DNA from: Pseudonocardia alni
GTDB taxonomy: Bacteria; Actinomycetota; Actinomycetes; Mycobacteriales; Pseudonocardiaceae
Assembly: GCF_002813375.1 (NCBI RefSeq)
Contig: NZ_PHUJ01000003.1
Location: 1,302,001-1,366,000, forward strand
Direction: 5' to 3'
DNA: 64,000 nt
The notes below the pieces were generated by a model that saw nothing but the letters and a program-made list of their open reading frames with translations, searched no databases and was not told the origin of the DNA. A program made the position numbers and the translations under genes. Shown in pieces: positions 42,559 through 51,094 of this stretch (positions within the stretch are counted from its first letter, which is position 1; each line of letters starts with the position of its first letter).

Positions 42559-43916
42559 AGGAACGGCGGCGGGCAGTGCACGAGCCCGTCGGGACCGGCG
42601 GCCGGGTCGAGGCCGAGCCCGTGGGCGCGGGCGGTGTCGCGCCAGCGGGGCAGCCCCCAGTACCGGAACGCGGCGGGCGCGTTGGGGACGAGACCGGTGG
42701 CGCAGGTGCGGACCACCCGCCAGGGGGTCTCGGCGACGTCGGGAGTGGTGAGGTCCACGCGGGCGATGCGGTGCCCGTCGGCGAGCAGCGCGGCGGTCAG
42801 CGACGCGAGGTCCCCGGCCGGCCCGGTGCGCAGCGGGCCGCGGGTCGCGGGCGCGGTGAACCGGGGCAGATGCTCCTCCTGCACGCGCGGGTCGAGCCAC
42901 ACCTGCACCTGGGCGCCGAGGTCGCGCACGGCGGCGTAGCGCCCGCCGGCGTCGTCGCGGTAGCGGCGGTCGGCGCGGTGGTCGAGGTAGAGGCCGCGGG
43001 CGAGGACACCGGCGTCGATCGAGGCGTACACCCAGCCGTCGGGGTCGAGCAGTCCGCGGGTGAAGACCCAGGTGTGGACGGCCTCCAGCACCGCCTTGGT
43101 GGCGGCCTCGGCGGCGTCGAAACGGGCGGCGCCGCCCCCGGCGACGATCCCGGTCTCCGGGTCGACGACGACGGCACCGACCACGGCCGCCGGGTACTCG
43201 GTGGGCAGCTCGACGAGGTGGACGTCGAACGCGGCCCCGGCCAGCGCGGCGTCGAGCCCGGGGACCGAGGCCCGGTCGATGCCGTGGGAGGGCAGCCCGA
43301 GGTGCCACCAGCGTTCCAGCGCGTCGCGTTCGACGAGCTCGAGCAGGCCGCGCCGGTGGGCGTCGACGGCGCCGTCGCCGGTGGCGATGCCGGCGTAGTT
43401 GAGGTGGTGGAAGCGGGGTTCGGCGCGACGGGCCCCGCTGTGGTGGTTGAGCAGCGCCCAGGAGGCGGGCAGCCAGGTCGGCTCCTCGTCGGCCTCGACG
43501 CCGGCGATCCAGCGGATCGGCAGGTCCTCGGTGAAGCGCTGGTAGGGACGGCCGTCCTGCCAGTGCGCGAGCAGCGGCAGCTCCTCGGGCCCCCAGCACC
43601 GGTGTCCCGCGGCGCGCAGCTCCGCGGCCGTGGTGAGCGGCAGGTCGCGCGGGACGCGGTTGCCGCAGTAGCGCTCGACCGCCTCGCCGAGTGCGGCGGT
43701 GCGGGCGCCGTCGCGGTCGCCGAAGGTGGTGCCGAGGCTGACCCGGTCCGCGGGCCAGGCGCCGAGCCGGCGCGCGTCGGACACCTCGGCGGTGACGGCG
43801 GTGTAGGCGGCGGGCAGCCCCGGCACGGGGGCGACGTCGACCAGCCGGCGGACGATCCCGCCCAGCGGGTCGACCAGCACCTCCACCGGCAGTACGGGAA
43901 CGGTCGGTGCCGTCAC
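42555..43916 (-). CDS. YcaO cyclodehydratase (TOMM D protein)
   Basis: A 453-residue YcaO. ATP/Mg-binding elements: TFGDRDGARTAALGEAVERY (about residues 64-82), HRRGLLELVERDALERWW (about 188-204) and FDAAEAATKAVLEAVHTWVF. The protein ends CPPPFL; a Pro-rich C-terminus is typical for azoline-forming YcaO enzymes. It would phosphorylate backbone amides and cyclise Ser/Thr/Cys of the precursor to azolines. Coupled by GTGA overlaps to the hydrolase gene before it and the dehydrogenase gene after it. Thioamide- or amidine-forming YcaO types are alternatives, but the leader-binding partner and SagB-like dehydrogenase favour azole formation. Confidence 0.9.
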   Translation of the reverse strand: MTAPTVPVLPVEVLVDPLGGIVRRLVDVAPVPGLPAAYTAVTAEVSDARRLGAWPADRVSLGTTFGDRDGARTAALGEAVERYCGNRVPRDLPLTTAAELRAAGHRCWGPEELPLLAHWQDGRPYQRFTEDLPIRWIAGVEADEEPTWLPASWALLNHHSGARRAEPRFHHLNYAGIATGDGAVDAHRRGLLELVERDALERWWHLGLPSHGIDRASVPGLDAALAGAAFDVHLVELPTEYPAAVVGAVVVDPETGIVAGGGAARFDAAEAATKAVLEAVHTWVFTRGLLDPDGWVYASIDAGVLARGLYLDHRADRRYRDDAGGRYAAVRDLGAQVQVWLDPRVQEEHLPRFTAPATRGPLRTGPAGDLASLTAALLADGHRIARVDLTTPDVAETPWRVVRTCATGLVPNAPAAFRYWGLPRWRDTARAHGLGLDPAAGPDGLVHCPPPFL

Positions 43917-45568
43917 AGGGTGACCTCCTCGGGGATGGCGGCCGCGGCGACCTCGTCGCGGCCGGGTCGGACGTGCGGCAGGTCCAGGCGCAGCGCGTGC
44001 ACGGTGCGGCGGTCGGCGCGCAGCTCGGTCGCGTGCGCCGGGTCCCGACCGGTGTGCGGGTTGCGGGCGTGTGCGGGCCAGTGGTGCCCGGCGATCTCGA
44101 CGCGCAGCCGGTCGCCCTCGCCCACGGCGGCGCCGACCGGCGGGGTGGTGACGACGACCTGCCGCGACGCCGGGCCGCGGTGCCGGTGCACGGCGGTGAC
44201 GAGGTCGTGGCCGCGCAGTCCGACCCGGACGACCCAGTCGGCGTCCGGGGCGTCGGTGTCGCCGGTGACGGTGACGACCAGGGGCCCGGCGAGCACCCCC
44301 GCCGGCAGGGGCGGGGTGTGGGCGACGACCCGGTCGGCGGGGCGGCCCGCGGCGGCCGACTCGGTGGTCGCCGCGGTGGTCGCGCTGGTGGTTGCGGCGG
44401 TCGTCCCGGTGCTGGTGGCAGTGGTCGCCGCGGTGGTCGCCGCGGTGGTCGCCGCAGGGGTCGCCGCAGGGGTCGCCGCAGGGGTCGCCGCAGGGGTCGC
44501 CGCAGGGGGCGTAGCGGCGGGAGCGGCGCCGTCGGTCGGCGCGAGAGCCGGCGTGGGTGCGCCGGGCGCGCGGGACCGGACGGGCCGCTCGGGGTCGGCG
44601 ACGAAGCCGGCGGGGAACCCGTCCGGCGGCGCCGCGGCGACCGTGACTGCCGGCCCGTCCCCGGCCCGCACCCAGCGCCCCGTCTCCCCCACCGCCACGA
44701 GTGCCCCGCGCCCCCGCGGCCGGCCCTGCACCGCGGCGCGGGCCCAGGCGGCGTAGACCGCGCCGATCCGCCGTCCGGCCAGGACCGCGCCGGGTGCGGG
44801 GGCGTCGAGCTCGTGCCCCCACGGCCCCAGGACGAGTCTTGACGGCCCGCCCCAGCGCCGGGCGAGCTCCCGGGTCCGGGCGGCGAACGGGTCCGCGGTG
44901 CCCCCGACCGCGAGCAGCGGCATCGCGGCCCGCGCGATCCCCGACCACAGCCACGGGGTCTCCTCGGGTGCGTCCCACAGGTCGGCCCACCCGTCCGGGG
45001 CGGGTGTCAGTGCGCCGGAGACCGGCAGGGTCGCGGCCGCCGACGGGGCGGCGGGACGCGCGCCCGCACCGTGCTCGGACCACCAGCCGATCCGGCAGGC
45101 CAGCCGGGCGGCACCGCCGGGTTCGCGGGCGGTCTCGCCGGGCCCGAGCGCCGGGACCGCGGCGAGCACCCCGCACACGCCGGGATCGGCGAGGGCACCG
45201 GCGACCGCGCAGTGCGCCCCGTAGCTGGCGCCCGCCAGCACGACCCGGCCGTCGCAGCCGGGGGTCGCCCGCAGCGCGGCGAGCGCGGCGGCGCCGTCGT
45301 CGGTCTCGTGGGCGTAGGGCCGGAACTCCCCCGTCGAGCCGCCGCGCCCCCGGACGTCGACGACGAGGCAGCCGAACCCGTGCGCGGCCCAGCCGCGGGC
45401 CTCGGGCAGCAGCCGCCCGCGGCCGTAGGGGGTGCGGATGAGCACCGCGGGCCAGGTCGCGGCGGCGGGGCGGACGAGGGTGGCGGCGAGCCGGACCCCG
45501 TCGGGCGCGGTCAGGTCGAGGTCGTCGGTGCCCTGGGCTGCCGGGCCGGGCCGGGCGGGGTCGGTCAC
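43913..45568 (-). CDS. CocE/NonD-type alpha/beta hydrolase of the RiPP cluster, with repeat linker
   Basis: A 551-residue serine hydrolase of the X-Pro dipeptidyl-peptidase/CocE group. LDLTAPDGVRLAATLVRPAA, the nucleophile LAGASYGAHCAV (Ser near 115), Asp in VGGTADPFAAR and His in LGPWGHELDAP, then a C-terminal jelly-roll (VVTVTGDTDAPDADWVVRVG). Between the halves is a linker of AATP and AATT repeats coded by 12-bp tandem repeats. In this cluster it could trim the leader or core peptide, or open an ester or amide; that is inference. GTG 45568 overlaps the previous stop in GTGA. No signal peptide, so it acts in the cytoplasm. Confidence 0.85.
   Translation of the reverse strand: MTDPARPGPAAQGTDDLDLTAPDGVRLAATLVRPAAATWPAVLIRTPYGRGRLLPEARGWAAHGFGCLVVDVRGRGGSTGEFRPYAHETDDGAAALAALRATPGCDGRVVLAGASYGAHCAVAGALADPGVCGVLAAVPALGPGETAREPGGAARLACRIGWWSEHGAGARPAAPSAAATLPVSGALTPAPDGWADLWDAPEETPWLWSGIARAAMPLLAVGGTADPFAARTRELARRWGGPSRLVLGPWGHELDAPAPGAVLAGRRIGAVYAAWARAAVQGRPRGRGALVAVGETGRWVRAGDGPAVTVAAAPPDGFPAGFVADPERPVRSRAPGAPTPALAPTDGAAPAATPPAATPAATPAATPAATPAATTAATTAATTATSTGTTAATTSATTAATTESAAAGRPADRVVAHTPPLPAGVLAGPLVVTVTGDTDAPDADWVVRVGLRGHDLVTAVHRHRGPASRQVVVTTPPVGAAVGEGDRLRVEIAGHHWPAHARNPHTGRDPAHATELRADRRTVHALRLDLPHVRPGRDEVAAAAIPEEVTL
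44421..44504. repeat. Seven 12-bp tandem repeats inside the CocE-type gene
   Basis: Units of G(T/G)GGTCGCCGC(G/A): three of the GTGG type (44421-44456) then four of the GGGG type (44457-44504). Being multiples of three, copy changes only lengthen or shorten the AAT(P/T) linker. Confidence 0.85.
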
Positions 45569-46422
45569 GGCGCGCTGTCGGGGACCGGCAGCAGTGGGTG
45601 GTCGGCGATCGCGGCGGTGTCGAGATCGACCACCCGCAGACGGCGCCGGGCCGGCAGGGCGGCCGGGACGAGGTCACCGACCGCCGGGACGTCGTGGCCG
45701 CCGGCCCAGGCGCGCACGTCGGCGGCGAGCAGCGCGGCCAGCAGGGCGTGGTCACCGGGCCCGGTCGGGGCGGCCGGGGCGGCCGCCCAGTAGGCGAGCA
45801 GGTGCGGGTGCCCGGATCCGGCCGCGGCGAGGCGGCGGGCGCGGACGTCGGCGTGCCCGGCGTCGCCGGGATGTGCGGCGGGAGGTTCCAGGATCCCGTG
45901 CCGGCCCTCGACGGCGAGCCGGAACACGGCCGTCCCGCGGTCGGGCAGCCGGTCCAGGGTGGTCCAGGATGCGGGTGCCGGCCCGTCGGCGACGACGCAG
46001 ACCGCGGTCGGCGTCGCGGACGCATCCGCACCACCCGTGGCGTCGACGCCGGTCGCCGGGCGCGTGGGGTCCGGGCGGGCCGGGACGGCCGCGAGCTCTC
46101 CGACCGTCCCGCGCAGCACCCGCACGGTGGGCCCGGCGAGCGCGGTGGCGACGGCGTCGGCCAGCGGGCCGTCACCGGCGACGGTCACGGTGGCCGTCCG
46201 GGCCGGGCGGGTGTCGTCGAGGTACCCGGCCGCGGCGAACGCGCCGCGCTCCGGGTCGAGTCCCGGCGGAGGTGTGGGGTCGGCGCCGGCGAACCAGCGG
46301 GTCAGTGCCTCGACCGTGCCGCGGGGCAGGTCGACCCCGCGCAACCGGCCGGAGGCCTCCCGCAGCGCCGAGCCCCGGCCGGGGACCTCGAACACGCTCA
46401 CGCCCGGTCGCAGTCGTTCCAC
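45565..46422 (-). CDS. TOMM leader-binding/ThiF-like partner protein
   Basis: About 285 residues. The N-terminal part (LRPGVSVFEVPGRGSALREA, then LPRGTVEALTRWFAG) resembles the winged-helix RRE that binds the leader peptide. The remainder has a Rossmann-like strand-loop (TATVTVAGDGPLADAVATAL) and no Cys pairs, as in ocin-ThiF-like or E1-like C/F proteins that deliver the precursor to YcaO. GTG 46422 is favoured because AGGGAG precedes it; GTG 46428 is two codons earlier. First gene after a strong hairpin that separates it from the precursor. The assignment depends strongly on context; the sequence alone is diverged. Confidence 0.75.
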   Translation of the reverse strand: MERLRPGVSVFEVPGRGSALREASGRLRGVDLPRGTVEALTRWFAGADPTPPPGLDPERGAFAAAGYLDDTRPARTATVTVAGDGPLADAVATALAGPTVRVLRGTVGELAAVPARPDPTRPATGVDATGGADASATPTAVCVVADGPAPASWTTLDRLPDRGTAVFRLAVEGRHGILEPPAAHPGDAGHADVRARRLAAAGSGHPHLLAYWAAAPAAPTGPGDHALLAALLAADVRAWAGGHDVPAVGDLVPAALPARRRLRVVDLDTAAIADHPLLPVPDSAP

Positions 46423-46457
46423 TCGCACTCCCTGGTCCGTCGGTCGGTCACGGCAGA

Positions 46458-46495
46458 CCGCGGGCCCGGCACCGTCACCGGTGCCGGGCCCGCGG
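46458..46495 (-). terminator. 17-bp perfect hairpin between precursor and enzyme genes (attenuator)
   Basis: CCGCGGGCCCGGCACCG (46458-46474) and its exact complement (46479-46495) with loop TCAC. It lies 6 bases past the precursor stop and 36 bases before the enzyme operon, where partial termination would yield more precursor than enzyme transcript. Confidence 0.75.
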
Positions 46496-46501
46496 CGGGT
46501 G

Positions 46502-46621
46502 TCACTCCTGCTCGGCGGCCTGCTCGGTCGCGAACGGGTTCTCGACGAGGGCGTTGGAGTGGCTCGCGGAGTTGTGCGGAAGGGCGCGCTCGGCCTCGAG
46601 CTCGGTGAAGATGTCCTTCAT
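46502..46621 (-). CDS. Candidate RiPP precursor peptide, 39 residues
   Basis: Reads MKDIFTELEAERALP as an acidic helical leader, then HNSASHSNALVENPF and a Gln/Glu-rich tail ATEQAAEQE. It has three Ser and one Thr in the putative core and no Cys, so a YcaO could make oxazolines but no thiazolines. Two His could chelate metal. The ATG at 46621 is preceded by a very strong GGAGGAG with 7-base spacing, the best ribosome site in the region. Its own promoter, the hairpin behind it and the position just before the leader-binding gene are all typical of RiPP precursors. The product is unknown. Possible promoter: TTGAAA (46692-46697), 18 bases, CACGAT (46668-46673). Confidence 0.8.
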   Translation of the reverse strand: MKDIFTELEAERALPHNSASHSNALVENPFATEQAAEQE

Positions 46622-46667
46622 CGTTTTCTCCTCCAGTGGGTGACATCGTCCGGTTCCGGACCACCCC

Positions 46668-46750
46668 ATCGTGACCACAAACGACATCGGTTTTCAACAG
46701 TGGTGTGTCTCGTGGCACCACTATTGGTGATGACTGTCGTTTCACACTAT
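46668..46750. promoter_or_regulatory. AT-rich divergent promoter region of precursor and exporter
   Basis: Leftward: TTGAAA (46692-46697) and CACGAT (46668-46673). Rightward: TTGGTG (46724-46729) and CACTAT (46745-46750). AAACGACA occurs at 46679-46686 and, on the other strand, at 46735-46742, each between the -35 and -10. An inverted repeat AGTGGTG (46699-46705) / CACCACT (46716-46722) lies in the middle. The low GC stands out from the surroundings. Confidence 0.55.
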
Positions 46751-46780
46751 GGTTCGCGCATCCGCCGACGGAAGGACCCC

Positions 46781-48022
46781 GTGAGCGAGACGGCCCCGAC
46801 CGCCCCCGAGCACGAACGCACCGACCTGCGCCGCTACCTCGCCGCCCGGGTCGTCTCGGTCGCCGGCTCCCTGGTCGCCGCGGTCGCCCTGCCCGTGCTC
46901 GTCTACCGGCTGACCGGCTCGCCCGCGTGGACGGCGGCGATCGCGACCGCGGAGGCACTCCCCTACCTGCTGTTCGGGCTGGTCGCGGGAGCGCTGGCCG
47001 ACCGGGTCGACCGCAGGCGGCTCATGGTCGGCGTCGACCTGGCGTGCGGCGCGGTGCTGGCGGGGATCCCGCTCGCCTGGTGGGCCGGGGTACTCACACC
47101 GTGGCAGGTGCTCGGCACGGCGGTCGCGGTGCAGACCGGTTTCGTCTTCTTCGACGCCGCGAACTTCGGCGCCCTGCCCACGCTGGTCGGGCCCGACCGG
47201 ATCACCGCGGCGTTCTCCACCCTCTACGGCGCGACGACCGTCGTCGAACTGGTCGTGCCGCCGCTCGCCGGGCTGGCCGTCGCGACCCTGGCCCCGGCCG
47301 GGCTGCTGTCGGTCACCGCGCTCACCGCGGTCGCGTCGGCGCTGCTGATCCGGTCGGTCGCCGGGAGCCTGTCCCCCGGGCCCGGCACCCGCGCGCCGAC
47401 CCGGATCCTCGCCGACGTGCGCGAAGGCCTGGCACTGCTCGTGGGCCACCCGGTGGTCCGGACGCTGACGCTGGTCGGTACCACCCAGGCCGTCGCGGGC
47501 GGCGCCTGGCTCGCGATGACCGTGCCGTGGGCGGACCGGGTGCTCGGCATCCGCGCCGACGGCGACGCCCGGCTCGGCCTCCTGTTCGCCTGCTGGGGTG
47601 TGGGCGGGCTCGCCGCGGCCCGGCTGGTCCCGCGGCTGTCGGAGCGCTGGGGTGGGGCGCGGCTCGCGCTGGCCGGGCTGCCGGTGTCGCTGGCCTGCGC
47701 GGTCGCGGTGGTGTCGGCGACGCACTGGGTCCCCGCACTCCTCGCCGCGACCGCGTTCGGGGCGGCGTACTCGACGGTCGTGCTCAACGCCGTCACCTAC
47801 CGGCTGCAGGTCACCCCCGAGCACGCCCGCGCCCGCGTCTCGACGACCGCGCGGATGCTGTCCTGGGGCCTCGGCACCCCGGCCGGTGCCGCGCTGGCCG
47901 GCGTCGTCGCGACGACACCGGCGGGCCCGCGCGGCGGCCTGGCGGCCGGGGCCGCGGTGCTGGCCGCCGGGGTCGCGCTGGCGTGGCTCACCCCGCCGCT
48001 GCGCCGGGCCGCCCGCGGCTGA
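46781..48022 (+). CDS. MFS exporter, EntS-like
   Basis: A 413-residue transporter of the MFS_3/EntS type: RYLAARVVSVAGSLVAAVAL at helix 1, AEALPYLLFGLVAGALADRV, then DRRRLMVGVDLACGAV, ATLYGATTVVELVVPPLAG-like helix 5, and VTYRLQVTPEHARARVSTTA. EntS-type proteins export enterobactin and other siderophores or drugs. It is divergent from the RiPP precursor, with the iron importer next on its other side, so it is the likely exporter of the RiPP product. GTG 46781 follows GGAAGGA; the upstream in-frame ATG at 46730 would precede the predicted transcript start and is less likely. Confidence 0.87.
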   Translation: MSETAPTAPEHERTDLRRYLAARVVSVAGSLVAAVALPVLVYRLTGSPAWTAAIATAEALPYLLFGLVAGALADRVDRRRLMVGVDLACGAVLAGIPLAWWAGVLTPWQVLGTAVAVQTGFVFFDAANFGALPTLVGPDRITAAFSTLYGATTVVELVVPPLAGLAVATLAPAGLLSVTALTAVASALLIRSVAGSLSPGPGTRAPTRILADVREGLALLVGHPVVRTLTLVGTTQAVAGGAWLAMTVPWADRVLGIRADGDARLGLLFACWGVGGLAAARLVPRLSERWGGARLALAGLPVSLACAVAVVSATHWVPALLAATAFGAAYSTVVLNAVTYRLQVTPEHARARVSTTARMLSWGLGTPAGAALAGVVATTPAGPRGGLAAGAAVLAAGVALAWLTPPLRRAARG

Positions 48023-48098
48023 CCGGGCCGACCCGTCCGGCACACCCCGGCCCGGTCCACGGCAGCACCGGTCCCGGCGTGCGCCCGGCCGGCGAGAC

Positions 48099-48132
48099 GC
48101 ACGTTTCCGCCCTCGCGGGGGCGGAAACGTGC
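48099..48132. terminator. 14-bp bidirectional hairpin between exporter and importer operon
   Basis: GCACGTTTCCGCCC (48099-48112) and its exact complement (48119-48132), 6-base loop, between convergent stops at 48022 and 48208. Confidence 0.8.
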
Positions 48133-48207
48133 ACGTCGCCGTACCGGCGACCCGACGGGGGTGGCGGACCGGTCGTCGGCGCCACGCCCGGCGGGGTGGG
48201 TGCGCGG

Positions 48208-49005
48208 TCAGGCGCTGACGGGCCGGGCCGGGGTGGAGTCCAGGTAGCTGCAGGTCAGCCGCCCCTCGTGGGTCGAGACGACCCCGCGCACCCCGAACAC
48301 CTCGGCCAGCAGCCGGTCGTCGACGACGTCGCCGGGTGCCCCGTCGGCGTGCACCCGCCCGTCGCGCAGCGCCACGATCCGGTCCGCGCACCGCGCGGCC
48401 TGGGCGAGGTCGTGCAGCACCGCGACGACGGTCAGGCCGCGCAGCTCCTGCAGCTCCCGGACCAGGTCGAGCACCTCCAGCTGGTGGCGGACGTCGAGGT
48501 AGGTGGTGGGCTCGTCGAGCAGCAGCACCGGGGCGTCCTGGGCCAGGGCGAGCGCGATCCGCACCCGCTGGCGTTCCCCGCCCGACAGCAGCTCGACCGG
48601 GGTGTCGGCCCAGGCCTGGGTGCCGGTGGCCGCCAGCGCGTCGGACACCGCCGCGTCGGCGCCGCCGCCGAGCATGCCCAGCGGCCCGCGGACGGCGTAG
48701 CGGCCCTGGGCGACGAGCGCCCGCACGGTCACCCCGCCCAGCGGCGGCAGGGCCTGCGGCAGCACCGCGACCCGCTTCGCGACCTCCCGGCGCGGGGTCC
48801 CGGCCAGCGGCCGGTCGGCCAGGTGCACCGCGCCCGCGTCGGGCCGGTGCAGCCCGGCGAGCACCCGCAGCAGCGTGGTCTTCCCGCAGCCGTTGCGCCC
48901 CACCAGCGACAGCCACTGCCCGCGGGCGACCGCCAGGTCGACGCCGTCGAGCACGGTGCGCCCGTCGAAGCGCACCGTCACCCCCTCGGCCCTGAGCACC
49001 GTCAC
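48208..49005 (-). CDS. Iron-siderophore ABC transporter ATPase (FecE type)
   Basis: A 265-residue ABC ATPase: Walker A GRNGCGKTTLLRVLAGLHRP, Q-loop VLPQALPPLGG, signature LLSGGERQRVRIALALAQDA, Walker B VLLLDEPTTYLD and switch His in VAVLHDLAQAAR. The LDVRHQLEVLDLV stretch is typical of the FecE/FhuC/BtuD branch that serves siderophore, heme or cobalamin importers. GTG 49005 overlaps the permease stop in GTGA. Last gene of a five-gene coupled operon. Confidence 0.94.
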   Translation of the reverse strand: MTVLRAEGVTVRFDGRTVLDGVDLAVARGQWLSLVGRNGCGKTTLLRVLAGLHRPDAGAVHLADRPLAGTPRREVAKRVAVLPQALPPLGGVTVRALVAQGRYAVRGPLGMLGGGADAAVSDALAATGTQAWADTPVELLSGGERQRVRIALALAQDAPVLLLDEPTTYLDVRHQLEVLDLVRELQELRGLTVVAVLHDLAQAARCADRIVALRDGRVHADGAPGDVVDDRLLAEVFGVRGVVSTHEGRLTCSYLDSTPARPVSA

Positions 49006-50066
49006 AGCGCACCTCCCACCGTCGTACGGGACCGTCGGCGGACGATCCCGATGAGCACCACCGCGCCGGCGACCGCCGTCACCGCTCCCGCGGGCACCCC
49101 GATCGGCCGGTCCCCGGCCGGGGCGAACGCCGTCAGCAACTGGGCGACGACGTCGGCCGTGACGACCGTGCCCGCCCCGGCCGTCGCCGCCGCGGGCACG
49201 AGCAGCCGCGGGTCGGCCGCGCCCCGCACCCCGAGCAGCGCACGGGCCAGGTGCGGGGCGAGCAGCCCGACGAACGCGAGCGCCCCGACCGCCGCGACCG
49301 CCCCGCCGGTGGCGAGCACGGCCAGCAGCACCGCGGCCGAGCGCCACCCGGACACGGCGAGGCCGACGCCGCGGGCGTGGTCGTCGTCGACGCCGAGGAC
49401 GGCGAGCACCGGGCCGAGCAGCACCGCGAGGACCACCGCGGTCAGCGCGACCGGCCAGAGCGCGTCCCAGTGCTCCCAGCCACGCCCGTTGAGCGAGCCG
49501 ACCAGCCACCGGACCATCGACCCGGCCAGCTGCGGGCGGGCGGTGAGCAGCAGCAACGTCGTCCCGCCGAGCACCGCCGACACCAGCACCCCGACGACGG
49601 CCAGCCGCAGCGGGTCCGCGGTGCCCGGCCCCGCGGCCCGGCCGGCGAGCAGCCACAGCACCCCGCCCCCGAGCGTCCCGCCGAGCAGGGCCACGGCCAG
49701 CACGCCGAGCGGGGTGCCGACCGGTCCGCCGAGCACGGTCCCCAGCACCGCGCCGAGCACCGCGCCGGAGCCGACGCCGGTCACCTCAGGGGAGGCGAGC
49801 GGGTTGCGCAGCACCGCCTGCAGCACCGTTCCGGCGACGCCGAGGCAGGCACCGGCCGCGAGCCCGACCAGGACCCGCGGTGCCCGCAGCTCCCGGACGA
49901 GGTCGGTCGACAGCGGGTCCGCGACCCCGGCGAGGGCCGCGAGCGCGGTGCCGGGCCCGACGGCGGTGCCGACCAGGAGCCCGGCCAGGGCCGCGACCGC
50001 CACGCACAGTCCGAGCAGCCCGAACCGGGCCGCGAGCGTCGCGTCCCGGCCCACCGAGCGGTTCAC
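49002..50066 (-). CDS. FecCD-family ABC permease, second subunit
   Basis: A 354-residue permease with about nine or ten membrane helices. The hallmark LRAPRVLVGLAAGACLGVAG, then TVLQAVLRNPLASPEVTGVG, is the conserved FecCD segment; GALAFVGLLAPHLARALLG is the coupling-helix region that docks the ATPase. It ends with RPIGVPAGAVTAVAGAVV. GTG 50066 overlaps the stop of the other permease gene. With that partner it forms the heterodimeric channel of a type II importer. Confidence 0.94.
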   Translation of the reverse strand: MNRSVGRDATLAARFGLLGLCVAVAALAGLLVGTAVGPGTALAALAGVADPLSTDLVRELRAPRVLVGLAAGACLGVAGTVLQAVLRNPLASPEVTGVGSGAVLGAVLGTVLGGPVGTPLGVLAVALLGGTLGGGVLWLLAGRAAGPGTADPLRLAVVGVLVSAVLGGTTLLLLTARPQLAGSMVRWLVGSLNGRGWEHWDALWPVALTAVVLAVLLGPVLAVLGVDDDHARGVGLAVSGWRSAAVLLAVLATGGAVAAVGALAFVGLLAPHLARALLGVRGAADPRLLVPAAATAGAGTVVTADVVAQLLTAFAPAGDRPIGVPAGAVTAVAGAVVLIGIVRRRSRTTVGGAL

Positions 50067-51094
50067 CGCTCCACCGCCGCGGCGGGACCGTCGGTGCGGA
50101 CGGGAACGGCCGTGCGGGCGGCCCGCGGGCGTCGCCACACCAGCAGCAGCCCGCCCGCGACGATCGCGACCCCCGCGGTGAAGCCGCCGACCGGCAGCTC
50201 CACCGGGTACAGCACGGTGCGGGCCAGCAGGTCCGCCACGACGACCACGGCCGCACCCGCCCCGGCGCAGGCCGCGGCGCGGGGAAGCGGCCGGGCCGCG
50301 GGGAGCAGCACCCGCACCAGCTGTGGGGCGAGGAACCCGACCCAGGCGACCGGCCCCGCCGGGCCGACGACGGCCGCGACGAGCAGGCAGGCCACGCCCA
50401 GCACCGCCGCCCGGGCCGCACCGGTGCGCAGGCCCAGCGCGGAGGCGGCGTCGTCGCCGAGACGCAGCGGCCCCAGCAGCGGCAGCACCGCGACCCCCGC
50501 GACGAACGCGACCGCCAGCGCGGGCAGCACCGGCGTCACCGTCGCCCATGTCGTGCCGGTCAGCGAACCCAGCAGGTAGCGCACCAGTACGCCCTGCTCG
50601 GAGGAGCCGGTCATGGCGACCGCCGCGAGCAGCAGCGCCTGCAGCGCCGCCCCCACCCCGGCTCCGATCAGCAGGACCGCGGCCGGGCCGACGGCGCCGC
50701 GGACGGCGAGCAGGGTGAGCGCGCCCCCGGTCACCGCGCCGACCACGGCGGGCAGCAGCGGCGCGAACGGGACCGCGGCCCCGGTGACGATCGTGACCGC
50801 CACCGCGGCCGCGGCACCGGAGGACACCCCGAGCAGCTCGGGGACGGCGAGCGGGTTGCGCAGACCGTCCTGCAGCAGCAACCCGGCCAGCCCGAGCGCG
50901 GCGCCGGTGAGCACACCGAGCAGCAGCCGCGGCACCCGCAGCTCGGTGACGACGACGTGCTCGATCCCGCCCGCCGCGACCAGCACGGCGGGCAGCCGGT
51001 GCGGGGCGACGGCCGGGGTGCCGGTCCCGAGGACCAGCGCGGCGAGCAGCACCGCCCCGGCCGCGACGGCGAGCAGCAGCAGGGCCCGTCTCAC
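50063..51094 (-). CDS. FecCD-family ABC permease, first subunit
   Basis: A 343-residue permease: ELRVPRLLLGVLTGAALGLA, then LLLQDGLRNPLAVPELLGVS, and PVAWVGFLAPQLVRVLLP at the coupling helix, ending with ELPVGGFTAGVAIVAGGLLL. Only about a third of residues match the partner permease, as is usual for FecC/FecD pairs. GTG 51094 overlaps the binding-protein stop. The Arg-Val-Pro-Arg before helix 2 is normal for siderophore permeases. Confidence 0.94.
   Translation of the reverse strand: MRRALLLLAVAAGAVLLAALVLGTGTPAVAPHRLPAVLVAAGGIEHVVVTELRVPRLLLGVLTGAALGLAGLLLQDGLRNPLAVPELLGVSSGAAAAVAVTIVTGAAVPFAPLLPAVVGAVTGGALTLLAVRGAVGPAAVLLIGAGVGAALQALLLAAVAMTGSSEQGVLVRYLLGSLTGTTWATVTPVLPALAVAFVAGVAVLPLLGPLRLGDDAASALGLRTGAARAAVLGVACLLVAAVVGPAGPVAWVGFLAPQLVRVLLPAARPLPRAAACAGAGAAVVVVADLLARTVLYPVELPVGGFTAGVAIVAGGLLLVWRRPRAARTAVPVRTDGPAAAVER

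Noticed and set aside
44421-44504. CRISPR-like repeats
   Set aside because: The repeats are 12 bp without spacers, in frame within a gene.
46730-46780. Upstream in-frame ATG for the MFS exporter
   Set aside because: It lies before the likely transcript start (CACTAT -10 at 46745-46750) and has no ribosome site; GTG 46781 has GGAAGGA.
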